From contig JAIFAC010000288.1 of assembly GCA_026545765.1 (NCBI GenBank), forward strand, positions 62,001-126,000: DNA of 64,000 nt, given 5' to 3'. The stretch is from Plantago major. Taxonomy: Eukaryota; Streptophyta; Magnoliopsida; Lamiales; Plantaginaceae. Under the pieces are notes generated by a model. It was not told where the DNA came from. It was given only the letters and a program-made list of their open reading frames with translations, and did not search any database. This document shows, one piece after another, positions 10,680-21,400 of the stretch. A program made the position numbers and the translations under genes. Positions within the stretch are counted from its first letter, which is position 1, and every line of letters begins with the position of its first letter.

Positions 10680-12381
10680 AAGTAGAGTTTTTCGTTTGTC
10701 ATATTATTACCCCACCGATGTGTTGTTTAAATCTCAAATTGACTTCTCCGTTTGTAATTATCCCACTCCTTTATTTTGTTGTTCAACTCTCGAGTAGAAT
10801 TTTACATTTGTTTTTTATCCTACTCCTTATGTGTGTGGTTTAACTCTCAAGTGGAGTTCTTCGTTTGTGATACTCTTACTCCTCTGTATTGTTTAAATCT
10901 CGAATAGACTTCTTCGTTTGACATTATCCCACTCCTTTGATGTGTTGTTTATCTCTCGAGTGGTGTTTTCGTTTGTTGTTTATCCCACTACTTTTGTGTA
11001 TTGTTTAACTCTCAAGCAGAGTTTTTCGTTTGTTATTTTATTACCCGTCCGATGTGTTGTTTAAATCTCAAATTGACTTCTCCATTTGTAATCGTCGCAC
11101 TCCTTTATTGTGCTGTTTAACTCTCGAGTACAATTTTACATTTGTTTTTTATCCTACTCCTTATGTGTGTGGTTTAACTCTCAAGTGGAGTTCTTCGTTT
11201 GTGATACTCTTACTCCTTCTGTGTATTGTTTAAATCTCGAATAGATTTCTTCGTTTGACATTATCCCACTCCTTTGATGTGTTGTTTATCTCTACAGTGG
11301 TGTTGTTCGTTCGTTGTTTATCCCACTCCTTTTGTGTATTGTTTAACACTCAAGTAGAGTTTTTCGTTTGTTATGTTATTACCCCTCCGATGTGTTGTTT
11401 AAATCTCAAATTGACTTCTCCATTTGTAATTATCCCACTCCTTTATTCAGTTGTTTAACTCTCGAGTAGAATTTTACATTTGTTTTTTATCCTACTCCTT
11501 ATGTGTGTGGTTTAACTCCCAACTGGAGTTCTTCGTATGTGATACTCTTACTCCTTCTTTGAATTGTTTAAATCTCGAATAGACTTCTTCATTTGACATT
11601 ATCCCACTCCTTTGATGTGTTGTTTATCTCTCGAATGGTGTTTTCGTTTGTTGTTTATCCCACTCCTTTTGTGTATTGGTTAACTCTCAAGTAGAGTTTT
11701 TCGTTTGTTATTTTATTACCCCTCCGATGTGTTGTTTAAATCTCAAATTGACTTCTCCATTTGTAATCATCCCACTCCTTTATTGTGTTGTTTAACTCTC
11801 GAGTACAATTTTACATTTGTTTTTTATCCCACTCCTTATGTTTGTGGTTTAATTCTCAAGTAGAGTTCTTTGTTTGTGATACTCTTACTCCTTCTGTGTA
11901 TTATTTAAATCTCGAATAGATTTCTTCGTTTGACATTATCCCACTCCTTTGATGTGTTGTTTATCTCTACAGTGGTGTTGTTCGTTTGTTGTTTATCCCA
12001 CTCCTTTTGTGTATTGTTTAACACTCAAGTAGAGTTTTTCGATTGTTATTTTACTACCCCTCCGATGTGTTGTTTAAATCTCAAATTAACTTCTCCATTT
12101 GTAATTATCCCACTCCTTTATTCTGTTGTTTAACTCTCGAGTAGAATTTTACATTTGTTTTTTATCCTACTCCTTATGTGTGTGGTTTAACTCCCAAGTG
12201 GAGTTCTTCGTATGTGATACTCTTACTCCTTCTTTGAATTGTTTAAATCTCGAATAGACTTCTTCATTTGACATTATCCCACTCCTTTGATGTGTTGTTT
12301 ATCTCTCGAGTGGTGTTTTCGTTTGTTGTTTATCCCACTCCTTTTGTGTATTGTTTAACTCTCAAGTAGAGTTTTTTCGTT

Positions 12382-12431
12382 GTGCTCATAAACCCCCTTG
12401 AGTCTATGGTTTTTATTTAATAAAAAAAACA
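12382..12431 (+). mobile_element. Internally deleted insert, subtype I (50 bp left)
   Basis: It begins GTGCTCATAAACCCCCTTG, runs to TTTATTTAATAA and then goes straight into the A-run, so the TAGGAGCTTGACTCCACC part (about 27 bp) is missing. The left flank (12364-12381) has the extra T seen in other subtype I copies. The deletion probably joined A/T-rich stretches. Confidence 0.68.
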
Positions 12432-12644
12432 AAGTAGAGTTTTTCGTTTGTTATTTTATTACCCTTCCGATGTGTGGTTTAAATCTCAAATTGACTTCTC
12501 CATTTGTAAGTATCCCACTCCTTTACTTTGTTGTTTAACTCTCGAGTAGAATTTTACATTTGTTTTTTATCCTACTCCTTATGTGTGTGGTTTAACTCTC
12601 AAGTGGAGTTCTTCGTTTGTGATACTCTTACTCCTTCTCTGTAT

Positions 12645-13319
12645 TGTTTAAATCTCGAATAGACTTCTTCGTTTGACATTATCCCACTCCTTTGATGTGT
12701 TGTTTATCTCTCGAGTGGTGTTTTCGTTTGTTGTTTATCCCACTCCTTTTGTGTATTGTTTAACTCTCAAGTAGAGTTTTTCGTTTGTTATTTTATTACC
12801 CCTCCGATGTGTTGTTTAAATCTCAAATTGACTTCTCCATTTGTAATCATCCCACTCCTTTATTGTGTTGTTTAACTCTCGAGTACAATTTTACATTTGT
12901 TGTTTATCCCACTCCTTATGTGTGTGGTTTAATTCTCAAGTAGAGTTCTTTGTTTGTGATACTCTTACTCCTTCTGTGTATTGTTTAAATCTCGAATAGA
13001 TTTCTTCGTTTGACATTATCCCACTCCTTTGATGTGTTGTTTATCTCTACAGTGGTGTTGTTCGTTTGTTGTTTATCCCACTCCTTTTGTGTATTGTTTA
13101 ACACTCAAGTAGAGTTTTTCGTTTGTTATTTTATTACCCCTCCGATGTGTTGTTTAAATCTCAAATTGACTTCTCCATTTGTAATTATCCCACTCCTTTA
13201 TTCTGTTGTTTAACTCTCGAATAGAATTTTACATTTGTTTTTTATCCTACTCCTTATGTGTGTGGTTTAACTCTCAAGTAGAGTTCTTCGTTTGTGATAC
13301 TCTTACTCCTTCTGTGTAT
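12645..13319. repeat. 675 bp dimeric super-HOR, separate copy
   Basis: Halves are 12645-12981 (337 bp; B CGAG, E GTACAATTTTAC, F TTAATTCTCAAG) and 12982-13319 (338 bp; B ACAG, C ACACTC, E GAATTTTAC). Another 675 bp pair occupies 11565-12239. Together with the 16.9-18.3 kb copies this shows that the 12-monomer period is recurrent and not a single chance duplication. Confidence 0.82.
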
Positions 13320-13460
13320 TGTTTAAATCTCGAATAGACTTCTTCATTTGACATTATGCCACTCCTTTGATGTGTTGTTTATCTCTCGAGTGGTGTTTTC
13401 GTTTGTTGTTTATCCCACTCCTTTTGTGTATTGTTTAACTCTCAAGTAGAGTTTTTCGTT

Positions 13461-13535
13461 GTTCTTATAAACCCCTGTGAGTTTATGGTTTTTATTTAAT
13501 AATAGGAGCTTGACTCACCTTTATATAAAAAAACA
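13461..13535 (+). mobile_element. Insert, subtype II (75 bp, degraded spelling)
   Basis: The left flank is intact (13444-13460); the right flank reads AAGTAGAGTTTTCGCTT with a lost T and T-to-C. Inside, GACTCCACC has become GACTCACC and the A-run is shorter. The surrounding D and F monomers show the domain III spelling too, so the shortening may belong to the local spelling patch and not to the element. Confidence 0.66.
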
Positions 13536-13744
13536 AAGTAGAGTTTTCGCTTGTCATTTTATTACCCTCCGATGTGTTGTTTAAATCTCAAATTGACTTC
13601 TCCATTTGTAATTATCCCACCTTTTATCAGGTTGTTTAACTCTCAAGTAGAATTTTACATTTGTTGTTTATCCCACTCGTTATGTGTGTGGTTTATTTCT
13701 CAAGTAGGGTTCTTCGCTTGTGATACTCTTACCTTCTCCTGTAT
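13515..13744. repeat. Isolated patch of domain III spelling inside domain II
   Basis: Within otherwise clean sequence this stretch has ACTCACCTTT, GTTTTCGCTTG, TACCCTCCG, CCCACCTTTTATCAGG, TTCGCTTGTG and TTACCTTCTCCTG. All are typical of domain III spelling, and normal spelling resumes from the next monomer A at 13745. Similar short patches lie near 16,230-16,270 and 25,640-25,800. Confidence 0.75.
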
Positions 13745-15236
13745 TGTTTAAATCACGAATAGACTTCTTCGTTTGACAATATCCCACTCCTTTGATGTGT
13801 TGTTTATCTCTACAGAGGTGTTGTTCGTTTGTTGTTTATCCCACTCCTTTTGTGTATTGGTTAACTCTCGAGTAGAATTTTTCGTTTGTTATTTTATACC
13901 CCTCCGATGTGTTGTTTAAATCTCAAATTGACTTCTCCATTTGTAATCATCCCACTCCTTTATTGTGTTGTTTAACTCTCGAGTACAATTTTACATTTGT
14001 TGTTTATCCCACTCCTTATGTGTGTGGTTTAATTCTCAAGTACAGTTCTTTGTTTGTGATACTCTTACTCCTTCTCTGTATTGTTTAAATCACGAATAGA
14101 CTTCTTCGTTTGATAATATCCCACTCCTTTGATGTGTTGTTTATCTCTACAGTGGTGTTGTTCGTTTGTTGTTTATCCCACTCCTTTTGTGTATTGTTTA
14201 ACACTCAAGTAGAGTTTTTCGTTTGTTATTTTATTAACCCTCCGATGTGTTGTTTAAATCTCAAATTGACTTCTCCATTTGTAATTATCCCACTCCTTTA
14301 TTTTGTTGTTTAACTCTCTTGTAGAATTTTACATTTGTTTTTTATCCTACTCCTTATGTGTGTGGTTTAACTCTCAAGTGGAGTTCTTCGTTTGTGATAC
14401 TCTTACTCCTTCTCTGTATTGTTTAAATCTCGAATAGACTTCTTCGTTTGACATTATCCCATCCTTTGATGTGTTGTTTATATCTCGAGTGGTGTTGTTC
14501 GTTTGTTGTTTATCCCACTCCTTTTGTGTATTGTTTAACACTAAAGTAGAGTTTTTCGTTTGTTATTTTATTAACCCTCCGATGTGTTGTTTAAATCTCA
14601 AATTGACTTCTCCCTTTGTAATTATCCCACTCCTTTATTTTGTTGTTTAACTCTCGAGTAGAATTTTACATTTGTTTTTTGTCCTACTCCTTATGTGTGT
14701 GGTTTGACTCTCAAGTGGAGTTCTTCGTTTGTGATACTCTTACTCCTTCTGTGTATTGTTTAAATCTCGAATAGATTTCTTCGTTTGACATTATCCCACT
14801 CCTTTGATGTGTTGTTTATCTCTACAGTGGTGTAGTTCGTTCGTTGTTTATCCCACTCCTTTTGTGTATTGTTTAACACTCAAGTAGAGTTTTTCGTTTG
14901 TTATTTTATTACCCCTCCGATGTGTTGTTTAAATCTCAAATTGACTTCTCCATTTGTAATTATCCCACTCCTTTATTCTGTTGTTTAACTCTCGAGTAGA
15001 ATTTTACATTTCTTTTTTATCCTACTCCTTATGTGTGTGGTTTAACTCCCAAGTGGAGTTCTTCGTATGTGATACTCTTACTCCTTCTTTGAATTGTTTA
15101 AATCTCGAATAGACTTCTTCATTTGACATTATCCCACTCCTTTGATGTGTTGTTTATCTCTCGAGTGGTGTTTTCGTTTGTTGTTTATCCCACTCCTTTT
15201 GTGTATTGTTTAACTCTCAAGTAGAGTTTTTTCGTT

Positions 15237-15313
15237 GTGCTCATAAACCCCCTTGAGTCTATGGTTTTTATTTAATAATAGGAGCTTGACTCCACCTTAA
15301 TATCAAAAAAACA
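15237..15313 (+). mobile_element. 77 bp insert, subtype I, full length
   Basis: Flanks are 15219-15236 (18 bp, with the extra T) and 15314-15330. It has GTGCTC, CTTGAGTCTATGG and ATATCAAAAAAACA as in the copy at 1153. It lies in the 429 bp HOR at 15095-15523 and is the last full-length copy in the window. Confidence 0.7.
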
Positions 15314-16667
15314 AAGTAGAGTTTTTCGTTTGTCATTTTATTACCCCTCCGATGTGTTGTTTAAATCTCAAATTGACTTCTCCATTTGTAAGTATCCCAC
15401 TCCTTTATTTTGTTGTTTAACTCTCGAGTAGAATTTTACATTTGTTTTTTATCCGACTCCTTATGTGTGTTGTTTAACTCTCAAGTGGAGTTCTTCGTTT
15501 GTGATACTCTTACTCCTCTGTATTGTTTAAATCTCGAAGAGACTTCTTCGTTTGACATTATCCCACTCCTTTGATGTGTTGTTTATCTCTCGAGTGGTGT
15601 TTTCCTTTGTTGTTTATCCCACTCCTTTTGTGTATTGTTTAACACTGAAGTAGAGTTTTTCGTTTGTTGTTTTATTAACCCTCCGATGTGTTGTTTAAAT
15701 CTCAAATTGACTTCTCCATTTGTAATTATCCCACTCCTTTATTTTGTTGTTTAACTCTCTTGTAGAATTTTACATTTGTTTTTTATCCTACTCCTTATGT
15801 GTGTGGTTTAAATCTCAAGTGGAGTTCTTCGTTTGTGATACTGTTACTCCTTCTCTGTATTGTTTAAATCTCGAATAGACTTCTTCATTTGACATTATCC
15901 CACTCCTTTGATGTGTTGTTTATATCTCGAGTGGTGTTGTTCGTTTGTTGTTTATCCCACTCCTTTTGTGTATTGTTTAACACTAAAGTAGAGTTTTTCG
16001 TTTGTTGTTTTATTAACCCTCCGATGTGTTGTATAAATCTCAAATTGACTTCTCCCTTTGTAATTATCCCATTCCTTTATTTTGTTGTTTAACTCTCGAG
16101 TAGAATTTTACATTTGTTTTTTATCCTACTCCTTATGTGTGTGGTTTGACTCTCATGTGGAGTTCTTCGTTTGTGATACTCTTACTCCTTCTGTGTATTG
16201 TTTAAATCTCGAATAGATTTCTTCGTTTCACACAATCCCACCTTTGATGTGTTGTTTATCTCTCAAAGTGGTGTTGTTCGTTTGTTGTTTATCCCACTCC
16301 TTTTGTGTATTGTTTAACACTCAAGTAGAGTTTTTCGTTTGTTATTTTACTACCCCTCCGATGTGTTGTTTAAATCTCAAATTAACTTCTCCATTTGTAA
16401 TTATCCCACTCCTTTATTCTGTTGTTTAACTCTCGAGTAGAATTTTACATTTGTTTTTTATCCTACTCCTTATGTGTGTGGTTTAACTCCCAAGTGGAGT
16501 TCTTCGTATGTGATACTCTTACTCCTTCTTTGAATTGTTTAAATCTCGAATAGACTTCTTCATTTGACATTATCCCACTCATTTGATGTGTTGTTTATCT
16601 CTCGAGTGGTGTTTTCGTTTGTTGTTTATCCCACTCCTTTTGTGTATTGTTTAACTCTCAAGTAGAG

Positions 16668-16702
16668 TAGGAGCTTGACTCCACCTTAATATCAAAAAAA
16701 CA
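16668..16702 (+). mobile_element. 5'-deleted insert, subtype I (35 bp left)
   Basis: The left flank is cut to AAGTAGAG (16660-16667) and joins TAGGAGCTTGACTCCACC. The 3' end ATATCAAAAAAACA and the right 17-mer are intact. The host HOR (16536-16915) is 380 bp. The deletion removed the 5' half of the insert together with part of the left duplication, perhaps through the short TAG/GAG similarity. Confidence 0.66.
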
Positions 16703-16915
16703 AAGTAGAGTTTTTCGTTTGTCATATTATTACCCCACCGATGTGTTGTTTAAATCTCAAATTGACTTCTCCGTTTGTAATTATCCCACTCCTTTATTTT
16801 GTTGTTCAACTCTCGAGTAGAATTTTACATTTGTTTTTTATCCTACTCCTTATGTGTGTGGTTTAACTCTCAAGTGGAGTTCTTCGTTTGTGATACTCTT
16901 ACTCCTTCTCTGTAT

Positions 16916-17590
16916 TGTTTAAATCTCGAATAGACTTCTTCGTTTGACATTATCCCACTCCTTTGATGTGTTGTTTATCTCTCGAGTGGTGTTTTCATTT
17001 GTTGTTTATCCCACTCCTTTTGTGTATTGTTTAACTCTCAAGTAGAGTTTTTCGTTTGTTATTTTATTACCCCTCCGATGTGTTGTTTAAATCTCAAATT
17101 GACTTCTCCATTTGTAATCATCCCACTCCTTTATTGTGTTGTTTAACTCTCGAGTACAATTTTACATTTGTTTTTTATCCCACTCCTTATGTTTGTGGTT
17201 TAATTCTCAAGTAGAGTTCTTTGTTTGTGATACTCTTACTCCTTCTGTGTATTGTTTAAATCTCGAATAGATTTCTTCGTTTGACATTATCCCACTCCTT
17301 TGATGTGTTGTTTATCTCTACAGTGGTGTTGTTCGTTTGTTGTTTATCCCACTCCTTTTGTGTATTGTTTAACACTCAAGTAGAGTTTTTCGTTTGTTAT
17401 TTTATTACCCCTCCGATGTGTTGTTTAAATCTCAAATTGACTTCTCCATTTGTAATTATCCCACTCCTTTATTCAGTTGTTTAACTCTCGAGTAGAATTT
17501 TACATTTGTTTTTTATCCTACTCCTTATGTGTGTGGTTTAACTCTCAAGTGGAGTTCTTCGTTTGTGATACTCTTACTCCTTCTCTGTAT
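16916..17590. repeat. 675 bp dimeric super-HOR, copy 1
   Basis: Two unlike hexamers are joined. The first half (16916-17252, 337 bp) has B with CTCGAGTGGTGTTTTC, C with TTAACTCTCAAG, D with AATCATCCC and TATTGTGTTG, E with GTACAATTTTAC, and F with TTAATTCTCAAGTAGAGTTC followed by TTTG. The second half (17253-17590, 338 bp) has A with ATAGATTTC, B with CTACAGTGGTGTTGTTCG, C with TTAACACTCAAG, D with AATTATCCC, E with GTAGAATTTTAC, and F with CTCAAGTGGAGTTCTTCG. The next 675 bp repeats the arrangement. Confidence 0.88.
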
Positions 17591-18265
17591 TGTTTAAATC
17601 TCGAATAGACTTCTTCGTTTGACATTATCCCACTCCTTTGATGTGTTGTTTATCTCTCGAGTGGTGTTTTCGTTTGTTGTTTATCCCACTCCTTTTGTGT
17701 ATTGTTTAACTCTCAAGCAGAGTTTTTCGTTTGTTATTTTATTACCCGTCCGATGTGTTGTTTAAATCTCAAATTGACTTCTCCATTTGTAATCATCCCA
17801 CTCCTTTATTGTGTTGTTTAACTCTCGAGTACAATTTTACATTTGTTTTTTATCCCACTCCTTATGTTTGTGGTTTAATTCTCAAGTAGAGTTCTTTGTT
17901 TGTGATACTCTTACTCCTTCTGTGTATTGTTTAAATCTCGAATAGATTTCTTCGTTTGACATTATCCCACTCCTTTGATGTGTTGTTTATCTCTACAGTG
18001 GTGTTGTTCGTTTGTTGTTTATCCCACTCCTTTTGTGTATTGTTTAACACTCAAGTAGAGTTTTTCGTTTGTTATTTTATTACCCCTCCGATGTGTTGTT
18101 TAAATCTCAAATTGACTTCTCCATTTGTAATTATCCCACTCCTTTATTCTGTTGTTTAACTCTCGAGTAGAATTTTACATTTGTTTTTTATCCTACTCCT
18201 TATGTGTGTGGTTTAACTCTCAAGTGGAGTTCTTCGTTTGTGATACTCTTACTCCTTCTCTGTAT
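17591..18265. repeat. 675 bp dimeric super-HOR, copy 2
   Basis: This is a direct tandem repeat of the preceding dimer, with halves 17591-17927 (337 bp) and 17928-18265 (338 bp). It shares the diagnostic differences between the halves (CGAG versus ACAG in B, ACTCTC versus ACACTC in C, GTACAA versus GTAGAA in E). Its first-half C monomer differs by AAGCAGAG and CCCGTCCG, variants also seen near 11.0, 18.75, 22.1 and 23.5 kb. Confidence 0.87.
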
Positions 18266-18394
18266 TGTTTAAATCTCGAAAGACTTCTTCATTTGACATT
18301 ATCCCACTCATTTGATGTGTTGTTTATCTCTCAAGTGGTGTTTTCGTTTGTTGTTTATTCCACTCCTTTTGTGTATTGTTTAACTCTCAAGTAG

Positions 18395-18407
18395 TTCTTT
18401 AAAAATA
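18395..18407 (+). mobile_element. Insert remnant (13 bp)
   Basis: Monomer C reads CAAGTAG, then TTCTTTAAAAATA, then AAGTAGAGTTTTTCG, so the AAGTAG start of the target duplication is present twice around a short A-rich remnant. The host HOR (18266-18620) is 355 bp. I read it as a nearly erased insert; a small local duplication is the alternative. Confidence 0.5.
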
Positions 18408-21400
18408 AAGTAGAGTTTTTCGTTTGTTATTTTATTACCCCTCCGATGTGTTGTTTAAATCTCAAATTGACTTCTCCATTTGTAATTATCCCACTCCTTT
18501 ATTTTGTTGTTTAACTCTCGAGTAGAATTTTACATTTGTTTTTTATCCTACTCCTTATGTGTGTGGTTTAACTCTCAAGTGGAGTTCTTCGTTTGTGATA
18601 CTCTTACTCCTTCTCTGTATTGTTTAAATCTCGAATAGACTTCTTCGTTTGACATTATCCCACTCCTTTGATGTGTTGTTTATCTCTCGAGTGGTGTTTT
18701 CGTTTGTTATTTATCCCACTCCTTTTGTGTATTGTTTAACTCTCAAGCAGAGTTTTTCGTTTGTTATTTTATTACCCGTCCGATGTGTTGTTTAAATCTC
18801 AAATTGACTTCTCCATTTGTAATCGTCGCACTCATTTATTGTGATGTTTAACTCTCGAGTACAATTTTACATTTGTTTTTTATCCCACTCCTTATGTTTG
18901 TGGTTTAATTCTCAAGTAGAGTTCTTTGTTTGTGATACTCTTACTCCTTCTGTGTATTGTTTAAATCTCGAATAGATTTCTTCGTTCGACATTATCCCAC
19001 TCCTTTGATGTGTTGTTTATCTCTACAGTGGTGTAGTTCGTTCGTTGTTTGTCCCACTCCTTTCTTGTATTGTTTAACACTCATGTAGAGTTTTTCGTTT
19101 GTTATTTTATTACCCCTCCGATGTGTTGTTTAAATCTCAAATTGACTTCTCCATTTGTAATTATCCCACTCCTTTATTCAGTTATTTAACTCCCAAGTAG
19201 AATTTTACATTTGTTTTTTATACTACTCCTTATGTGTGTGGTTTAACTCTCAAGTGGAGTTCTTCGTATGTGATACTCTTACTCCTTCACTGAATTGTTT
19301 AAATCTCGAATAGACTTCTTCAGTTGATTATCCCACTCCTTTGATGTGTTGTTTATCTCTCGAGTGGTGTTTTCGTTTGTTGTTTATCCCACTCCTTTTG
19401 TGTATTGTTTAACACTCAAGTAGAGTTTTTCGTTTGTTATGTTATTACCCCTCCGATGTGTTGTTTAAATCTCAAATTGACTTCTCCATTTGTAATTATC
19501 CCACTCCATTATTCTGTTGTTTAACTCTCGAGTTGAATTTTACATTTATTTTTTATCCTACTCCTTATGTGTGTGGTTTAACTCTCAAGTGGAGTTCTTC
19601 GTTTGTGATACTCTTACTCCTTCTCTATATTGTTTAAATCTCGAATAGACTTCTTCGTTTGACATTATCCCACTCCTTTGATGTGTTCTTTATCTCTCGA
19701 GTGGTGTTTTCGTTTGTTGTTTATCCCACTCCTTTTGTGTATTGGATAACTCTCAAGTAGAGTTTTTCGTTTGTTATTTTATTACCCCTCCGATGTGTTG
19801 TTTAAATCTCAAATTGACTTCTCCATTTGTAATTATCCCACTCCTTTATTCAGTTGTTTAACTCCCGAGTAGAATTTTACATTTGTTTTTTATACTACTC
19901 CTTATGTGTGTGGTTTAACTCTCAAGTGGAGTTCTTCGTATGTGATACTCTTACTCCTTCTCTGAATTGTTTAAATCTCGAATAGACTTCTTCAGTTGAT
20001 TATCCCACTCCTTTGATGTGTTGTTTATCTCTCGAGTGGTGTTTTCGTTTGTTGTTTATCCCACTCCTTTTGTGTATTGTTTAACTCTCAAGTAGAGTTT
20101 TTCGTTTGTTATTTTATTACCCGTCCGATGTGTTGTTTAAATCTCAAATTGACTTCTCCATTTGTAATCGTCGCACTCCTTTATTGTGTTGTTTAACTCT
20201 CGAGTACAATTTTACATTTGTTGTTTATCCCACTCCTTATGTGTGTGGTTTAATTCTCAAGTAGAGTTCTTTGTTTGTGATACTCTTACTCCTTCTGTGT
20301 ATTGTTTAAATCTCGAATAGATTTCTTCGTTTGACATTATCCCACTCCTTTGATGTGTTGTTTATCTCTACAGTGGTGTTGTTCGTTTGTTGTTTATCCC
20401 ACTCCTTTTGTGTATTGTTTAACACTCAAGTAGAGTTTTTCGTTTGTTATTTTATTACCCCTCCGATGTGTTGTTTAAATCTCAAATTGACTTCTCCATT
20501 TGTAATTATCCCACTCCTTTATTCTGTTGTTTAACTCTCGAGTAGAATTTTACATTTGTTTTTTATCCTACTCCTTATGTGTGTGGTTTAACTCTCAAGT
20601 GGAGTTCTTCGTTTGTGATACTCTTACTCCTTCTCTGTATTGTTTAAATCTCGAATAGACTTCTTCATTTGACATTATCCCACTCCTTTGATGTGTTGTT
20701 TATCTCTCGAGTGGTGTTTTCGTTTGTTGTTTATCCCACTCCTTTTGTGTATTGTTTAACACTCAAGTAGAGTTTTTCGTTTGTTATTTTATTATCCCTC
20801 CGATGTGTTGTTTAAATCTCAAATTGACTTCTCCATTTGTAATTATCCCACTCCTTTATTATGGTGTTTAACTCTCGAGTACAATTTTACATTTGTTGTT
20901 TATCCTACTCCTTATGTGTGTGGTTTAACTCTCAAGTGGAGTTCTTCGTTTGTGATACTCTTACTCCTTCTCTGTATTGTTTAAATCTCGAATAGATTTC
21001 TTCGTTTGACATTATCCCACTCCTTTGATGTGTTGTTTATCTCTCGAGTGTTTTCGTTTGTTGTTTATCCCACTCCTTTTGTGTATTGGTTAACTCTCAA
21101 GTAGAGTTTTTCGTTTGTTATTTTATTACCCCTCCGATGTGTTGTTTAAATCTCAAATTGACTTCTCCATTTGTAATCATCCCACTCCTTTATTGTGTTG
21201 TTTAACTCTCGAGTACAATTTTACATTTGTTGTTTATCCCACTCCTTATGTGTGTGGTTTAATTCTCAAGTAGAGTTCTTTGTTTGTGATACTCTTACTC
21301 CTTCTGTGTATTGTTTAAATCTCGAATAGATTTCTTCGTTTGACATTATCCCACTCCTTTGATGTGTTGTTTATCTCTACAGTGGTGTTGTTCGTTTGTT

